A stretch of DNA of 64,000 bases from ZC4RG25 sp023428365 (GTDB lineage Bacteria; Pseudomonadota; Alphaproteobacteria; Rhizobiales; Hyphomicrobiaceae): positions 276,191 through 340,190 of the forward strand of contig JBNOAI010000007.1 of the NCBI GenBank assembly GCA_050283925.1, written 5' to 3'. Below are positions 52,681 through 61,623 of this stretch, in pieces; within the stretch, counting starts at the first letter, position 1, and each line of letters begins with the position of its first letter. The notes beneath the pieces were generated by a model, which had not been told where the DNA came from, made no database searches, and was given only the letters and a program-made list of their open reading frames with translations. Made by a program: the position numbers and the translations under genes.

Positions 52681-52962
52681 ATGGCCTTCAACTACTTCAT
52701 CGCCTACGATCTCTGCAAACCGGGGCAGAACTACGAAGCAGTGACGCAGTGTATCAAGGCACTGGGTCCGAACGCGCGTATGCAGCAGTCCTTGTATTAC
52801 GTCCAATCAGACATGCCGCTAGAGGACGTTCACACCTTCATACGCGGCGCGATGGACCCCAATGACCGTCTATCGATCATCTGGGCACGTGATGCATTTG
52901 TATCCAACTACAACTTGGGCGACCTGCACATCCTACAGTCGGCGTTTCAGAACGCCGCTTAG
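52681..52962 (+). CDS. SinR/Cas2-like ferredoxin-fold small protein
   Basis: The 93-residue protein resembles the SinR-like relatives of Cas2 and VapD. It opens FNYFIAYDLCKPGQNYEAV (first strand and helix), continues with MQQSLYYVQSDMPLEDVHTF and ends with DPNDRLSIIWARDAF. The order of strands and helices fits a ferredoxin-like fold. Cas2 and VapD are nucleases or structural proteins. No CRISPR array or cas1 is present, so this is not a CRISPR gene. It sits 90 bases upstream of an unknown small gene in the same direction. Confidence 0.72.
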   Translation: MAFNYFIAYDLCKPGQNYEAVTQCIKALGPNARMQQSLYYVQSDMPLEDVHTFIRGAMDPNDRLSIIWARDAFVSNYNLGDLHILQSAFQNAA

Positions 52963-53052
52963 GGTCGCTGCTCGTGGCGACAAGACTGAAGCCTCGCTTC
53001 GGCGTGGCTTCGCACGTCCACGACTGCAACAGGCCGCACCAAAGGAGATTTC

Positions 53053-53343
53053 ATGCACTGGTTTGCAAAGAGTTTTGAACGCGGTGCCCTCTGGGCCGCT
53101 GATCAAGATCGATTTGTTGACCTGCAAACCGCGCTCGCCGGTAAGGGTGGCGACGACTATCTCAAAATTCTTATGGTCACTCTGGACAAGGACGATCGAT
53201 CTGGCGCGGAGTGGGTATATCTGCGATTGCCTGAGCAATACGCCAAGATGTTCCCCGGCTATGAACGCACCACCCATCCGCCTGCGGCTTCCAGCCTATT
53301 AGTGGGGTCGCAGTCAGAGTTTGAGCGACTATTTCGCTCTTAG
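53053..53343 (+). CDS. Unknown small protein downstream of the Cas2-like gene
   Basis: I do not recognise this 96-residue protein. It is soluble and acidic, with a start FAKSFERGALWAADQDRFVDL and a middle strand-rich YLKILMVTLDKDD. A very good ribosome site (AAGGAG, six bases upstream) and the spacing after the Cas2-like gene support real expression, probably as a two-gene operon within the tRNA-Tyr element. Confidence 0.7.
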   Translation: MHWFAKSFERGALWAADQDRFVDLQTALAGKGGDDYLKILMVTLDKDDRSGAEWVYLRLPEQYAKMFPGYERTTHPPAASSLLVGSQSEFERLFRS

Positions 53344-53350
53344 TGTGTGG

Positions 53351-54367
53351 CTATCCAAACAGACTGGTTTGATGCATGTCCTGACAGGGCTTCGCCCTCC
53401 TGCCGACAATCTGCCTGCGCTCCAAAGGTGTTGCCGTCGCCTCATCAATTCGCTCGCGCGCCAAGGCCGCATATTCAGGGTTTAGCTCACACAGGATGGC
53501 GTTGCGTCCGTGTGCCTGCGCAACTAGGCCCGTCGTTCCGGCACCGCCAAACGGATCAAGCACTGTGCCGCCCTGTGGGCAACCCGCGAGAATGCACGGC
53601 TCAATCAAGTCGGGCGGAAATGTTGCGAAGTGCGCGCCCTTGAACGGCTTGGTAGAGATAGTCCAGACGGAGCGCTTGTTGCGTTTTCCGTCTGCGCCGC
53701 CCACACCAAGTTGACCAGAATGAACGGCCAGCCCTGTGTAGGCAGTTTGCGCCTGCTTTCCGGGTTTCGGCGGACCATCGTAAACCGATGGCTCCTTGAT
53801 CGCGTCCGCGTCAAAGAAATATCGCGGTCCTTTCGATAGCAGGAAGATGTATTCGTGCGCCTTCGTGCATCGGTCGCGCACTGACTCCGGCATAGGGTTG
53901 GGCTTGTGCCAGATTATGTCCTGCCGCAGATACCAACCATCCGCTTGAAGCGCGAGCGCTACACGCCACGGGGTGCCGATGAGGTCTTTGTGTTTTATGC
54001 CGTAATCTCGAAGTGTATGGCGAAGGTCTCGCTTCTTATACCCAACAGCACCATCTGGACCGCTTGCTCCGCCACGCCGTCTGTTGTCCAAGCCCTCACC
54101 ATTTCGGTTTGATCCTGCGTTGTTGTAGCTGTCCCCCAAGTTCAGCCAAATGGTGCCATCATCGCGTAGCACCCGGCGCACTTCACGGAACACTTCTACA
54201 AGAGCCGCAACAAAATCATCGGGCGTCGGCTCGAGTCCTATTTGCTCACCATGCCCGTAATCGCGCAGTCCGAAATACGGAGGCGAGGTCACGCAGCAAT
54301 GCACCGATTGGTCCGGCAATTCGGACAGTCGCTCACGACAATCTCCAATGAGAATCTCAACGCTCAT
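53351..54367 (-). CDS. Site-specific DNA methyltransferase (N4-cytosine/N6-adenine type)
   Basis: The 338-residue beta-class amino-methyltransferase has motif IV VTSPPYFGLRDYG near the N-terminus. The S-adenosylmethionine-binding motif DPFGGAGTTGLVAQ is near the C-terminus, with a typical ILCELNPEYAALARERI. The TSPPY form is most frequent in N4-cytosine enzymes but is also seen in adenine ones. No restriction endonuclease is adjacent, so it is probably an orphan, phage- or element-type methyltransferase. The start is ATG 54367. Confidence 0.9.
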   Translation of the reverse strand: MSVEILIGDCRERLSELPDQSVHCCVTSPPYFGLRDYGHGEQIGLEPTPDDFVAALVEVFREVRRVLRDDGTIWLNLGDSYNNAGSNRNGEGLDNRRRGGASGPDGAVGYKKRDLRHTLRDYGIKHKDLIGTPWRVALALQADGWYLRQDIIWHKPNPMPESVRDRCTKAHEYIFLLSKGPRYFFDADAIKEPSVYDGPPKPGKQAQTAYTGLAVHSGQLGVGGADGKRNKRSVWTISTKPFKGAHFATFPPDLIEPCILAGCPQGGTVLDPFGGAGTTGLVAQAHGRNAILCELNPEYAALARERIDEATATPLERRQIVGRRAKPCQDMHQTSLFG

Positions 54368-54807
54368 ACGCCCCAATAATCACGGCGTAGTCCCCGCCGC
54401 GTGGCTGTTCCGGTGGCCTCACATGAAGCCAAACCCGCCCTAGCCGTGACGGATCAATCCGTCAACTGACAATTTGGTTGGGCATAACCTCCGTACACCC
54501 TTTAACGGTGGATTTTCATCAGTTTCGATGCTAGGAACCTTGCGTCAAGTGAGGGGATTCTGAGCGTGAATTGAGGGCCAATCTTAAGCGGCGGGCCAGT
54601 GGTATGCCGAATTCGTGTGCGGAATAAAATAATTTGTTTGGTTTCAAGGCGTTACTTCTGGTTAGAAGATCAACCCTCTCCACCACCGCTTCCCTGCGCA
54701 CTCCCAATGCTCCCCAAGCTATTGATTTGGCCTTCGCTTTGGCGGGGCTGAAGATCACCGAGGTGAAGACCGTCTGTCGGGGAATAAGGTCCGGCCGTCC
54801 CGCTCGA
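54368..54807. other. Right end of the tRNA-Tyr element and flank
   Basis: No convincing gene is present. It holds the inverted GGCATAAC motif at 54481-54488, the attR repeat at 54671-54685 and the sequence beyond, up to the efflux pump. Base composition changes from moderate to GC-rich across it. Confidence 0.55.
54671..54685 (+). repeat. attR-like direct repeat of the tRNA-Tyr 3' end
   Basis: This is an exact copy of the final 15 bases of tRNA-Tyr (CAACCCTCTCCACCA), with unrelated sequence on both sides. It marks the right boundary of the integrated element. Confidence 0.7.
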
Positions 54808-56406
54808 CTAATGCGCGTCCGCTGGCGGTGCGGCCTTGGGCTTGCGCATGAACAGCGCAAATACGGCCATGGCGGTAAACATGAGCGTCAGGATCAGGAA
54901 CACGTCGGCGAAGGACATGACCAGCGCCTGGCGTCTGACCATCATCGCCAACTGCTTTACGGCCGCCAGATCGGCATCAGGCATGTGTGCCGACAACTGC
55001 GCGGTCATGTTGGCCAGAGTGTCTTCTGCCACCGCCCGCCCCCAAGCGACGCTTTCGTGCAAACGCGCCAAGTGCAGATCGAGCCGGTTGTTCAGCACGG
55101 TATTGATTACCGCCAAGCCGACTGCACCCCCGAGGTTGCGCATGAGATTGTACAACCCTGCGGCGTTCTTCAGTTGGTCAGGCGACAGCGTGCCGAGCGC
55201 CAGATTGTTGATCGGCACCATGCAAAGCATCAATGAGCAGCCACGCAGGATCTGCGGGATGAGCAACTCGTAGAAATCCCAATCAACGGTGATGCCGGAG
55301 GCGATGTAGGTGCCGAGGGCAAACCCAAGCGTTCCCACGAGCAGCATGCTGCGGGGGTCCATGGTCTGCGACAGGCGTCCCGCGATGGGGGCGGTGAGGA
55401 ACATCGCCAGACCGGTTACGAACATCGTCTCGCCGATCATCAGGGCATCGTAGCCGCGTACTTGGGACAGGTAGACGGGATAGAGATACGTCAGGCCATA
55501 GAGTCCGATACCCATGACGAAACTGAAGACGGAGCCGAAGGCAAAGTTTAAGTTCCTGAACGCACGCAATTCGACAACGGGTTGAGGTGCGGTGAACGCG
55601 CGCCAAAAGAACACCAGGGCGCCTGCAACCGAGAGAACCGTGAAGACCGTAATCGCGGTGTCATCGAACCAATCATTGCGCGGGCCTTCTTCGAGGGCAT
55701 ACTCCAGAGACCCAAGGAAGAGCGCCATGGCCCCGAAGCCGATGAAATCGAAGCGCTTGAGCAGTGAGTGATCGGGCTTGTCAAAATCGACGAGAAAGTA
55801 GACGGCAATAGCCACGCCGATGCCCGGGATGACATTGACCAGGAACAGCCAGTGCCAGGAAAACGCATCGCTCAAATAGCCGCCGATTGTCGGGCCGATC
55901 GTCGGCGCCAAGGTCGCAACGAGGCCGATCATCGGTGAAACGACACTACGCTTCGAGGCTGGAAACAGCGAAAAGGCGACAGCAAACACGCTCGGGATCA
56001 TGCCGCCGCCGATAAACCCCTGCAGCGCACGGAAGATGATCATTTCGTCGATCGACGTCGCTGTCGCGCACAGCAGGCTGGCAATCGTGAACCCGACGGC
56101 CGAGCTGAAAAACAGGACGCGCGTCGATAGCGCCCGCGCCAGAAATCCCGACAGCGGAATCATGATGACTTCCGCGATCAGATAGGACGTCTGCACCCAA
56201 GGAATTTCATCGGCGCTGGCCGATAGCCCAGCCTGGATTTCAGCAAGCGATGCCGAAACGATCTGAATATCCAGGATCGCCATGAACATGCCGAAGACCA
56301 TCGCCAGGAAGCCAGCGAGCTGGCGGCCGGTGACGCCCGCCCACGGGATGATCCTGGGATCAGCCGCGGTCGGCGTTTTTCCATCGATCGGAATGGCGTT
56401 GGACAT
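54808..56406 (-). CDS. DHA2-family MFS drug efflux permease (EmrB-like)
   Basis: The 532-residue permease has about 14 predicted helices. DHA2 marks are MAILDIQIVSASLAEIQAGL (motif D1), WVQTSYLIAEVIMIPLSGFLAR, RALQGFIGGGMIPSVFAVAF and the motif C-like GPTIGGYLSDAFSWHWLFLVN. It exports hydrophobic drugs or uncouplers together with an EmrA-type fusion protein, whose gene lies 20 bases upstream. The pair is divergent from a TetR regulator. Confidence 0.92.
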   Translation of the reverse strand: MSNAIPIDGKTPTAADPRIIPWAGVTGRQLAGFLAMVFGMFMAILDIQIVSASLAEIQAGLSASADEIPWVQTSYLIAEVIMIPLSGFLARALSTRVLFFSSAVGFTIASLLCATATSIDEMIIFRALQGFIGGGMIPSVFAVAFSLFPASKRSVVSPMIGLVATLAPTIGPTIGGYLSDAFSWHWLFLVNVIPGIGVAIAVYFLVDFDKPDHSLLKRFDFIGFGAMALFLGSLEYALEEGPRNDWFDDTAITVFTVLSVAGALVFFWRAFTAPQPVVELRAFRNLNFAFGSVFSFVMGIGLYGLTYLYPVYLSQVRGYDALMIGETMFVTGLAMFLTAPIAGRLSQTMDPRSMLLVGTLGFALGTYIASGITVDWDFYELLIPQILRGCSLMLCMVPINNLALGTLSPDQLKNAAGLYNLMRNLGGAVGLAVINTVLNNRLDLHLARLHESVAWGRAVAEDTLANMTAQLSAHMPDADLAAVKQLAMMVRRQALVMSFADVFLILTLMFTAMAVFALFMRKPKAAPPADAH

Positions 56407-56426
56407 GGCGGTTATGCCGTTTGACG

Positions 56427-57686
56427 CTACTGACGCGACGCCGACGACCCGAGCTCAGCGTGTTGAGTGGCGCTTGGTGCAGTGCGTGTGTCGATTTGAA
56501 TAACGACCGACAGGCCGGGTCGGAGTTTGCCGTTGGCCTTATCGGCGGGAACCACGATCCTGACGGGCACGCGCTGAACGATCTTCGTGAAGTTGCCCGT
56601 CGCATTTTCGGGGGGCAGCAAGGAGAACTGTGACCCGGACGCGGGCGCGATGCTCTCTACGGTTCCTTCGATGGCCTCTCCACCGAGAGCATCGACCCAG
56701 ACGGTTGCCTTCTCACCGACCGCGACGTGGGCGAGTTGCGTCTCCTTGAGGTTGGCATCGACATAGACCTTGTCGAGGGGCACCACCGCTGCGAGCCGTT
56801 TGCCCTGCGAGACATAATCTCCGACCTGAACATTCCTATTGCCGACCACCCCATTGAAGGGCGCGCGGATCACGGTGAAGGACAGATCGCGTTCTGCCTT
56901 GGCAACGCTGACTTCGAGTTCCTTGGCGACCTGCTGGGCCTCCGCACGCTGCGATTTGAGAAGGGCGACATTGGCGTCCGCGGTTTGAATCACGGCTTCG
57001 CCGGCCTTCGCTTGCGCTATGGCCGAGTCGCGGGCCGCAATCACCGCATCGAGTGTCGCTTTGGCCGAGAAACCGCGATCAGCTAGGGGCTTGGTACGTT
57101 CGTAGTCGGCCTCGGTTTTGACCACGCTGGCTTTGGCGGCATCGAGTTGGGCGCGCGCCTGTGCAGCAGTCGCCTGCGCGGCGAGAATCTGAGCGTCAAA
57201 CGTCTTGATGACCGCATTCTGAGTGGCGAGCTTCGCCTGTGATTGCTCTAGGGCGAGGCGATAATCTCCATCGTCAAGGCGGACGAGCACGTCTCCCTCC
57301 TTGACGTGCTGGTTCTCGACGATCGGGACTTCGGCAACGTTGGCGGCGACCTTTGGCGAGATGATTGCCATATCGGCCCCGACGTAGGCGTCATCGGTTG
57401 AGACCATGAAGCGGCCGACCGTGAGATAATCGTAGCCGAACCATGCGCCCGCTGAGATCAGCAGGACCGCGATGAGGCCGAACGCGATCTTCTTTCCCGC
57501 GCGACGAGGCGTCCGTTCGCTTATTTGGTCGGTGGCGCGGGAGTCCGGCTGCCGCTGTTGCTCCTGGGCGGGGGCGAAGCCCGTGACCGGATGTGAAGAG
57601 GCTTTTGCACCACTTTCCGGCGGTGTGGGCTCGGCGGGAAGGCGTTCCGAGGCAGCCTTCATGTAAACGGGAGTTGCGGCATTCAT
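56427..57686 (-). CDS. HlyD/EmrA-type membrane fusion protein
   Basis: The 419-residue protein has a proline-rich cytoplasmic N-terminus and one membrane helix (IAFGLIAVLLISAGAWFGYDY, about residues 67-87). A lipoyl half-motif follows (DDAYVGADMAIISPKVAANVAEV). A long Ala-rich coiled coil and the second half (FTVIRAPFNGVVGNRNVQVGDYV) complete it. It bridges the EmrB-like pump to an outer-membrane channel not encoded here. It is first in the operon after the TetR-bound intergenic region. Confidence 0.92.
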   Translation of the reverse strand: MNAATPVYMKAASERLPAEPTPPESGAKASSHPVTGFAPAQEQQRQPDSRATDQISERTPRRAGKKIAFGLIAVLLISAGAWFGYDYLTVGRFMVSTDDAYVGADMAIISPKVAANVAEVPIVENQHVKEGDVLVRLDDGDYRLALEQSQAKLATQNAVIKTFDAQILAAQATAAQARAQLDAAKASVVKTEADYERTKPLADRGFSAKATLDAVIAARDSAIAQAKAGEAVIQTADANVALLKSQRAEAQQVAKELEVSVAKAERDLSFTVIRAPFNGVVGNRNVQVGDYVSQGKRLAAVVPLDKVYVDANLKETQLAHVAVGEKATVWVDALGGEAIEGTVESIAPASGSQFSLLPPENATGNFTKIVQRVPVRIVVPADKANGKLRPGLSVVIQIDTRTAPSATQHAELGSSASRQ

Positions 57687-57739
57687 TGCGGGGATCCTTG
57701 GCCTACGGGCTCCGTAGGACTGTCGCCTGTATGATTGCT

Positions 57740-57753
57740 AAACCAGTCGGTTT
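57740..57753. promoter_or_regulatory. Candidate TetR operator AAACC-AGTC-GGTTT
   Basis: A perfect dyad lies in the gap between the divergent emrA-like and TetR genes, close to a TTGACA (57762-57767) that could be a -35 element. A further GGTTTGG half-site-like run is near 57806. The position is as expected for an operator of the neighbouring TetR protein. Confidence 0.5.
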
Positions 57754-57878
57754 GATTGAGGTTGACATAGAGCGTCCAGACGACGACATCAATAGCGAAC
57801 TGAACGGTTTGGTTTTATTGATTTGCGGTTCGATGCCGCAGTGCAACATTGGCAATTCGAGGAGTGGAGGACGCCGCA

Positions 57879-58577
57879 ATGGCATCTCCTGAAAAGTCGG
57901 AAGATCTCTGCTTGGAGGCAAAACGTGGCGGCCGCCCTGCCGCCGGGACGGACCCAGTCAAGCGCCAGCAGATTCTTGAGGGCGCAGGCCGGGTGTTCTC
58001 AACGCTCGGATTTGATGCGGCCAGCATGAACGATGTTGCACGGGAGGCGCGGGTCTCGAAGGCCACGCTGTATGTGTATTACGAGGATAAGGAGCATCTC
58101 TTCGCGGCGATTTGCGCGGAGCGGCGGGACCGAAATATCTCAGAGCTCATCGGACAGCTGGACGTCTCGAAGCCATTGGCGGCAACGATGCAGGCCTTTG
58201 GTGAATCGATGATTCAGCGCCTTTCGGATCCAGCGGTCATCGCGGCGCATCGCATTGTGATTGGTGTTGCCGAACGCATGCCCGATGTCGGGCGCGAGTT
58301 TTATGAAGCTGGCCCGCAGCGTATACGCTGGGCTTTCAAGGAGTATCTCGACCACCATGTGCAAGCCGGAACGCTCGATATCGAGGACCGGTATCTGGCC
58401 GCTGTGCAATTCCTCGAACTCGCCCAGGCCAAGATCTTTCGCGCGATGTTGTTTGGCGTGAATGGCAGCCCGTCCACGGATGAGATCAGGAAGGTCGTTG
58501 CGTCGGCGGTAAAGGTGTTTTTAGCCGCATATGGACCGCGTCGCGGGCAGTCCGATGGTTCCCATATCGATGTGTGA
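57879..58577 (+). CDS. TetR-family regulator of the efflux operon
   Basis: The 232-residue protein has the TetR HTH: RQQILEGAGRVFSTLGFDAASMNDVAREARVSKATLYVYYEDKEHLF in overlapping parts. The C-terminal domain resembles the AcrR/TetR_C_33 group (VIAAHRIVIGVAERMPDVGREFYEAGPQRI). GGAGG lies eight bases before ATG 57879. It is divergent from the EmrAB-like operon and probably represses it in the absence of drug. Confidence 0.92.
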   Translation: MASPEKSEDLCLEAKRGGRPAAGTDPVKRQQILEGAGRVFSTLGFDAASMNDVAREARVSKATLYVYYEDKEHLFAAICAERRDRNISELIGQLDVSKPLAATMQAFGESMIQRLSDPAVIAAHRIVIGVAERMPDVGREFYEAGPQRIRWAFKEYLDHHVQAGTLDIEDRYLAAVQFLELAQAKIFRAMLFGVNGSPSTDEIRKVVASAVKVFLAAYGPRRGQSDGSHIDV

Positions 58578-58599
58578 TGGGTCGGCAGTCCGCCGTTGG

Positions 58600-59541
58600 C
58601 TAGCGGCGCTTTCCGCGGATGCGCGGCAATTCTGAAAACGCTGAGTTCACTTGCTTCCGAAACCAGAGCTGTGGCGCCGATCGGCTGTGGCGGCGATGCC
58701 AGTAGAGCGTCCACACGATTGGCGGCACGGTGAAGGGCACCTTGCGCATGACGAGATCATGCGTCTCGGCAAACATGATGGCTAGGCTTTCCGCCATCAC
58801 GGCCACGAGATCCGATTGCATGAGGATCGATGGCAGCACCACCCAGTGCGGCGTAGTCAGCGCAACATCCCGCTGACGGCCCATCTTCGACAGGACATGA
58901 TCGACGAAGCGTGAGTCGGTCGGGCTGATCGATACGCGCACCTGACGCAGGGACAGAAACTTCTCGAAGGTCAGACGGCCGTTGGCAGCTGGATGTGATG
59001 CGTTCATCACGCAGACGAGACGATCCTCGAATAGAGGTTGTTCTTCGATCGCACCCGGCAGTGCCAGCCCCGTGCTGACCGCCGCATCAACAGTGTCCAG
59101 TTCCAACGCTTCAATCGTCGCTTCGGGTGAAAGATGCACCGTGTCCAGGATGGCTTTGGGGGCGGCTGCGGTCATGCCGGAAATCAGTCGCGCCAGGGCC
59201 AGGGCCTCGAGCAGATCGGAAAGTCGCAGCCTGAATCGCCGGCTCGTACGCATCGGATCAAATCCGATATCTTCCTCGAAAACGTGACCGATCAGCCGGA
59301 GGGCCTGCCGCGTTTTCTCACCGAGATCCAACCCGCGATGTGTCGGCTCCATCCCGCGCGGCGTGCGGACCAAAAGATCATCGTCGAAGATTTCTCGCAG
59401 ACGCGCGAGCGCATTGCTCATGGCAGGCTGGGACAGGCCGATGCGCATGGCGGCCCGCGTCACATGGCGCTCGCTGAGCAGCGCATCGAGCGCAACCAGA
59501 AGGTTCAAATCGAGTGAGCGGAGGTTTCTCACGTCATCCAA
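58600..59541 (-). CDS. LysR-family transcriptional regulator (NodD-like group)
   Basis: The 313-residue regulator has the LysR HTH HVTRAAMRIGLSQPAMSNALARLREIFDDDLLVR. The linker and effector domain follow (SRRFRLRLSDLLEALALARLI). The opening LRSLDLNLLVALDALLSERH is typical of the NodD/SyrM/LinR-like branch. It is divergent from the haloacid dehalogenase - CoA-transferase operon, with 126 bases between the starts, and may control it. Confidence 0.92.
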   Translation of the reverse strand: MDDVRNLRSLDLNLLVALDALLSERHVTRAAMRIGLSQPAMSNALARLREIFDDDLLVRTPRGMEPTHRGLDLGEKTRQALRLIGHVFEEDIGFDPMRTSRRFRLRLSDLLEALALARLISGMTAAAPKAILDTVHLSPEATIEALELDTVDAAVSTGLALPGAIEEQPLFEDRLVCVMNASHPAANGRLTFEKFLSLRQVRVSISPTDSRFVDHVLSKMGRQRDVALTTPHWVVLPSILMQSDLVAVMAESLAIMFAETHDLVMRKVPFTVPPIVWTLYWHRRHSRSAPQLWFRKQVNSAFSELPRIRGKRR

Positions 59542-59667
59542 TCATCATTCATAGCATCAATGCTGACATATCAATTATCCATTATTCTCATCAACCTGCC
59601 TGCTCTAATCCTTAATGTAACGGGGTGCCGTCTGGGTGCCTCGAAGGCATGAGGATGAGGCTGGACG

Positions 59668-60390
59668 ATGCCATTACCGGTAGGAACGACACCCGTTGCC
59701 GAACTGCGCGACACGCTCAAGGTTCTGACGTTCGACCTTTACGGCACCGTGGTCGATATGCAGGGCGGGCTGGTCGAGATCGCGACGCCGTGGCTTGCCA
59801 AGAAGGGCTGGAAAGGTAAGCCGAATTCGTTCGTCACCTGGTGGCGCCGCACGCATTTCGAGAACTCGATGATCGACGCGCTATTGGATCGTGGTCACAC
59901 GCCCTATCGCGAGATCGGCCGTCGCGCGGTGACCCTGACGCTGGAACGCGCAGGCATCGCGCACACGCAGGATGAGGTGAAAGCGCTCGTTGCCGAGATC
60001 GAGAAACTACGGCCATTCCCCGATGCCGTTGAGGCGCTGGGCCGCCTATCCAAGCGCTACAAGCTAGTCATCCTTTCGAATGGCGATGCCGACATGCTGG
60101 AGAACGCCAAGCCCTATATCGGGTACGAGTTCGATCAGTACATCTCGATTGCGACCTCGGGCTATTTCAAGCCGCATGCGGCGACCTACAAGAAAGCCGC
60201 CGAGATTCTGGGCACGCCGATCGAGCAGATCATGCACGTCGCCAACCACCAGTTCGACTGCATCGGCGCGCAGGCGCAGGGCATGAAGGGTGGTTTCATC
60301 AACAAACGCCAGCGCCCGTATGAAGACACGCCGTACCAGCCGCATCTGGTCGTCGATAACATGAAGGAACTCGCCGACGTCTTGGCCTGA
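59668..60390 (+). CDS. HAD-superfamily haloacid dehalogenase, type II
   Basis: The 240-residue protein has all four HAD motifs: nucleophile D23 in LTFDLYGTVVD, Ser in VILSNGDADML, Lys in YFKPHAATYKKAAEIL and the final acidic site MHVANHQFDCIGAQAQG. The LYGT form and the size place it among L-2-haloacid dehalogenases, which hydrolyse 2-haloacids to hydroxy acids. It heads an operon with a CoA-transferase (15 bases) and a thioesterase. GAGG precedes the start. Confidence 0.9.
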   Translation: MPLPVGTTPVAELRDTLKVLTFDLYGTVVDMQGGLVEIATPWLAKKGWKGKPNSFVTWWRRTHFENSMIDALLDRGHTPYREIGRRAVTLTLERAGIAHTQDEVKALVAEIEKLRPFPDAVEALGRLSKRYKLVILSNGDADMLENAKPYIGYEFDQYISIATSGYFKPHAATYKKAAEILGTPIEQIMHVANHQFDCIGAQAQGMKGGFINKRQRPYEDTPYQPHLVVDNMKELADVLA

Positions 60391-60405
60391 CGGAAGCGCC
60401 GGATC

Positions 60406-61623
60406 ATGAAGCCGCTGGACGATATCCGCGTGGTCGATCTGACGCGCGTCGTGTCGGGGCCGTTCGCGACGATGATGCTCGCCGACATGGGCGCAGACGT
60501 CATCAAGATCGAGGAGCCGAAGCATGGTGACGATACCCGTGCTTTCGGCCCACCCTTCGTGGAGGGTGAAGCGGCTTATTATTTGTCGGTGAACCGCGGC
60601 AAACGCAGCCTCACGCTCGATCTGAAGAACAAGGCCGCAGTTGGCATCGTTCGTAAGCTGGTCGAGCAGTCGGACGTGTTCGTAGAAAACTTTCGGCCGG
60701 GGGCAGCCGACCGTTTAGACTTCGCTGAGGCGACGGTTCGTGCCTGGAATCCGCGCATCGTCTACTGCTCGATCTCCGGTTTCGGCACCACCGGGCCGGA
60801 GCGTGACAGGCCGGGATACGATCTGGTCGTGCAGGGTGAGTCCGGCATCATGGACATCACCGGCGCTGCCGATGGTCCGCCGATGAAAATCGGCACGTCG
60901 GTCGCCGACCTCGTTACGGGGCTGTACGCGACGCAGGCCATTCTGCTGGCCTTGCGGGCTCGCGACAGGACCGGCGAGGGGCAACGTGTCGAAGTCGCCA
61001 TGGTGGATGCGCTAGCCTCGTTGCTAACGTTCAATGCCGGCATTTTCTTCGCCAGCGGTACGAGTCCGCGACGTCGCGGCAACGCGCATCCGACCATCGT
61101 GCCCTACGAAACGTTCCAGGCATCCGATGGCTGGATCAACATCGCGGTCGCCAACGACTCCCTCTGGCGGCGGTTCTGCGGCGCGTGCGAACGGCCTGAC
61201 CTGATCGATGATCCGCGCTTTGCGAAGGCTCCGGATCGGGTCACGAACCGGGCGGAACTCATTCCACTGGTGACGGAGATGATTTCGCAGAAGCCGCGCG
61301 ATCATTGGGTGCGCGTGCTGGACGCAGCCGGTGTGCCGTGCGGGCAGATCAAGACCGTAGGTGAAGTGTGTACCGATCCAGCGCGACTGGCACGTGGCGG
61401 CGTGAAAGATCTGCCGCATCCAACAATCGGTACAGTGCCAACCATCGATACGCCGATTGTCCTGCATGGAACGCCTGCCGGGCCGATGCGCGCCGCACCG
61501 TTGCTCGGCGAGCATACCGAGGAGGTTCTGCGAGACCTTGTCGGGCTGGAGCTGGAAGAGCTGCAGTCCCTGGTCCAATCTGGCGCCATTCGCGGAACGA
61601 GATCGGACATGGAAAAGCTCTGA
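60406..61623 (+). CDS. Family III CoA-transferase (CaiB/BaiF type)
   Basis: The 405-residue protein starts PLDDIRVVDLTRVVSGPFATMMLADMGADVIKIE in parts, the family III signature. The catalytic aspartate is D168 in IGTSVADLVTGLYA, corresponding to Asp169 of formyl-CoA transferase. GYDLVVQGESGIMDITG precedes it. It moves CoA between carboxylic acids. Its neighbours (2-haloacid dehalogenase, thioesterase) suggest a hydroxy- or haloacid pathway. The stop overlaps the next start. Confidence 0.92.
   Translation: MKPLDDIRVVDLTRVVSGPFATMMLADMGADVIKIEEPKHGDDTRAFGPPFVEGEAAYYLSVNRGKRSLTLDLKNKAAVGIVRKLVEQSDVFVENFRPGAADRLDFAEATVRAWNPRIVYCSISGFGTTGPERDRPGYDLVVQGESGIMDITGAADGPPMKIGTSVADLVTGLYATQAILLALRARDRTGEGQRVEVAMVDALASLLTFNAGIFFASGTSPRRRGNAHPTIVPYETFQASDGWINIAVANDSLWRRFCGACERPDLIDDPRFAKAPDRVTNRAELIPLVTEMISQKPRDHWVRVLDAAGVPCGQIKTVGEVCTDPARLARGGVKDLPHPTIGTVPTIDTPIVLHGTPAGPMRAAPLLGEHTEEVLRDLVGLELEELQSLVQSGAIRGTRSDMEKL

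Larger units (their letters stand above)
51523..54685. mobile_element. Small integrated element at the tRNA-Tyr 3' end
   Basis: The 15-base tRNA 3' end CAACCCTCTCCACCA at 51523-51537 recurs exactly at 54671-54685, as expected for attL and attR of an element inserted by a tyrosine recombinase. Between them lie HicB-like, HVO_A0114-like, Cas2/SinR-like, unknown and methyltransferase genes, typical accessory cargo. No integrase gene or clear remnant is seen, so it is either a deletion derivative or mobilised in trans. GTTATGCC motifs sit just inside both ends. Confidence 0.7.

Noticed and set aside
52681..52962. CRISPR association of the Cas2-like gene
   Set aside because: No repeat-spacer array, cas1 or other cas gene is visible anywhere in the window; the protein fits the stand-alone SinR-like group.
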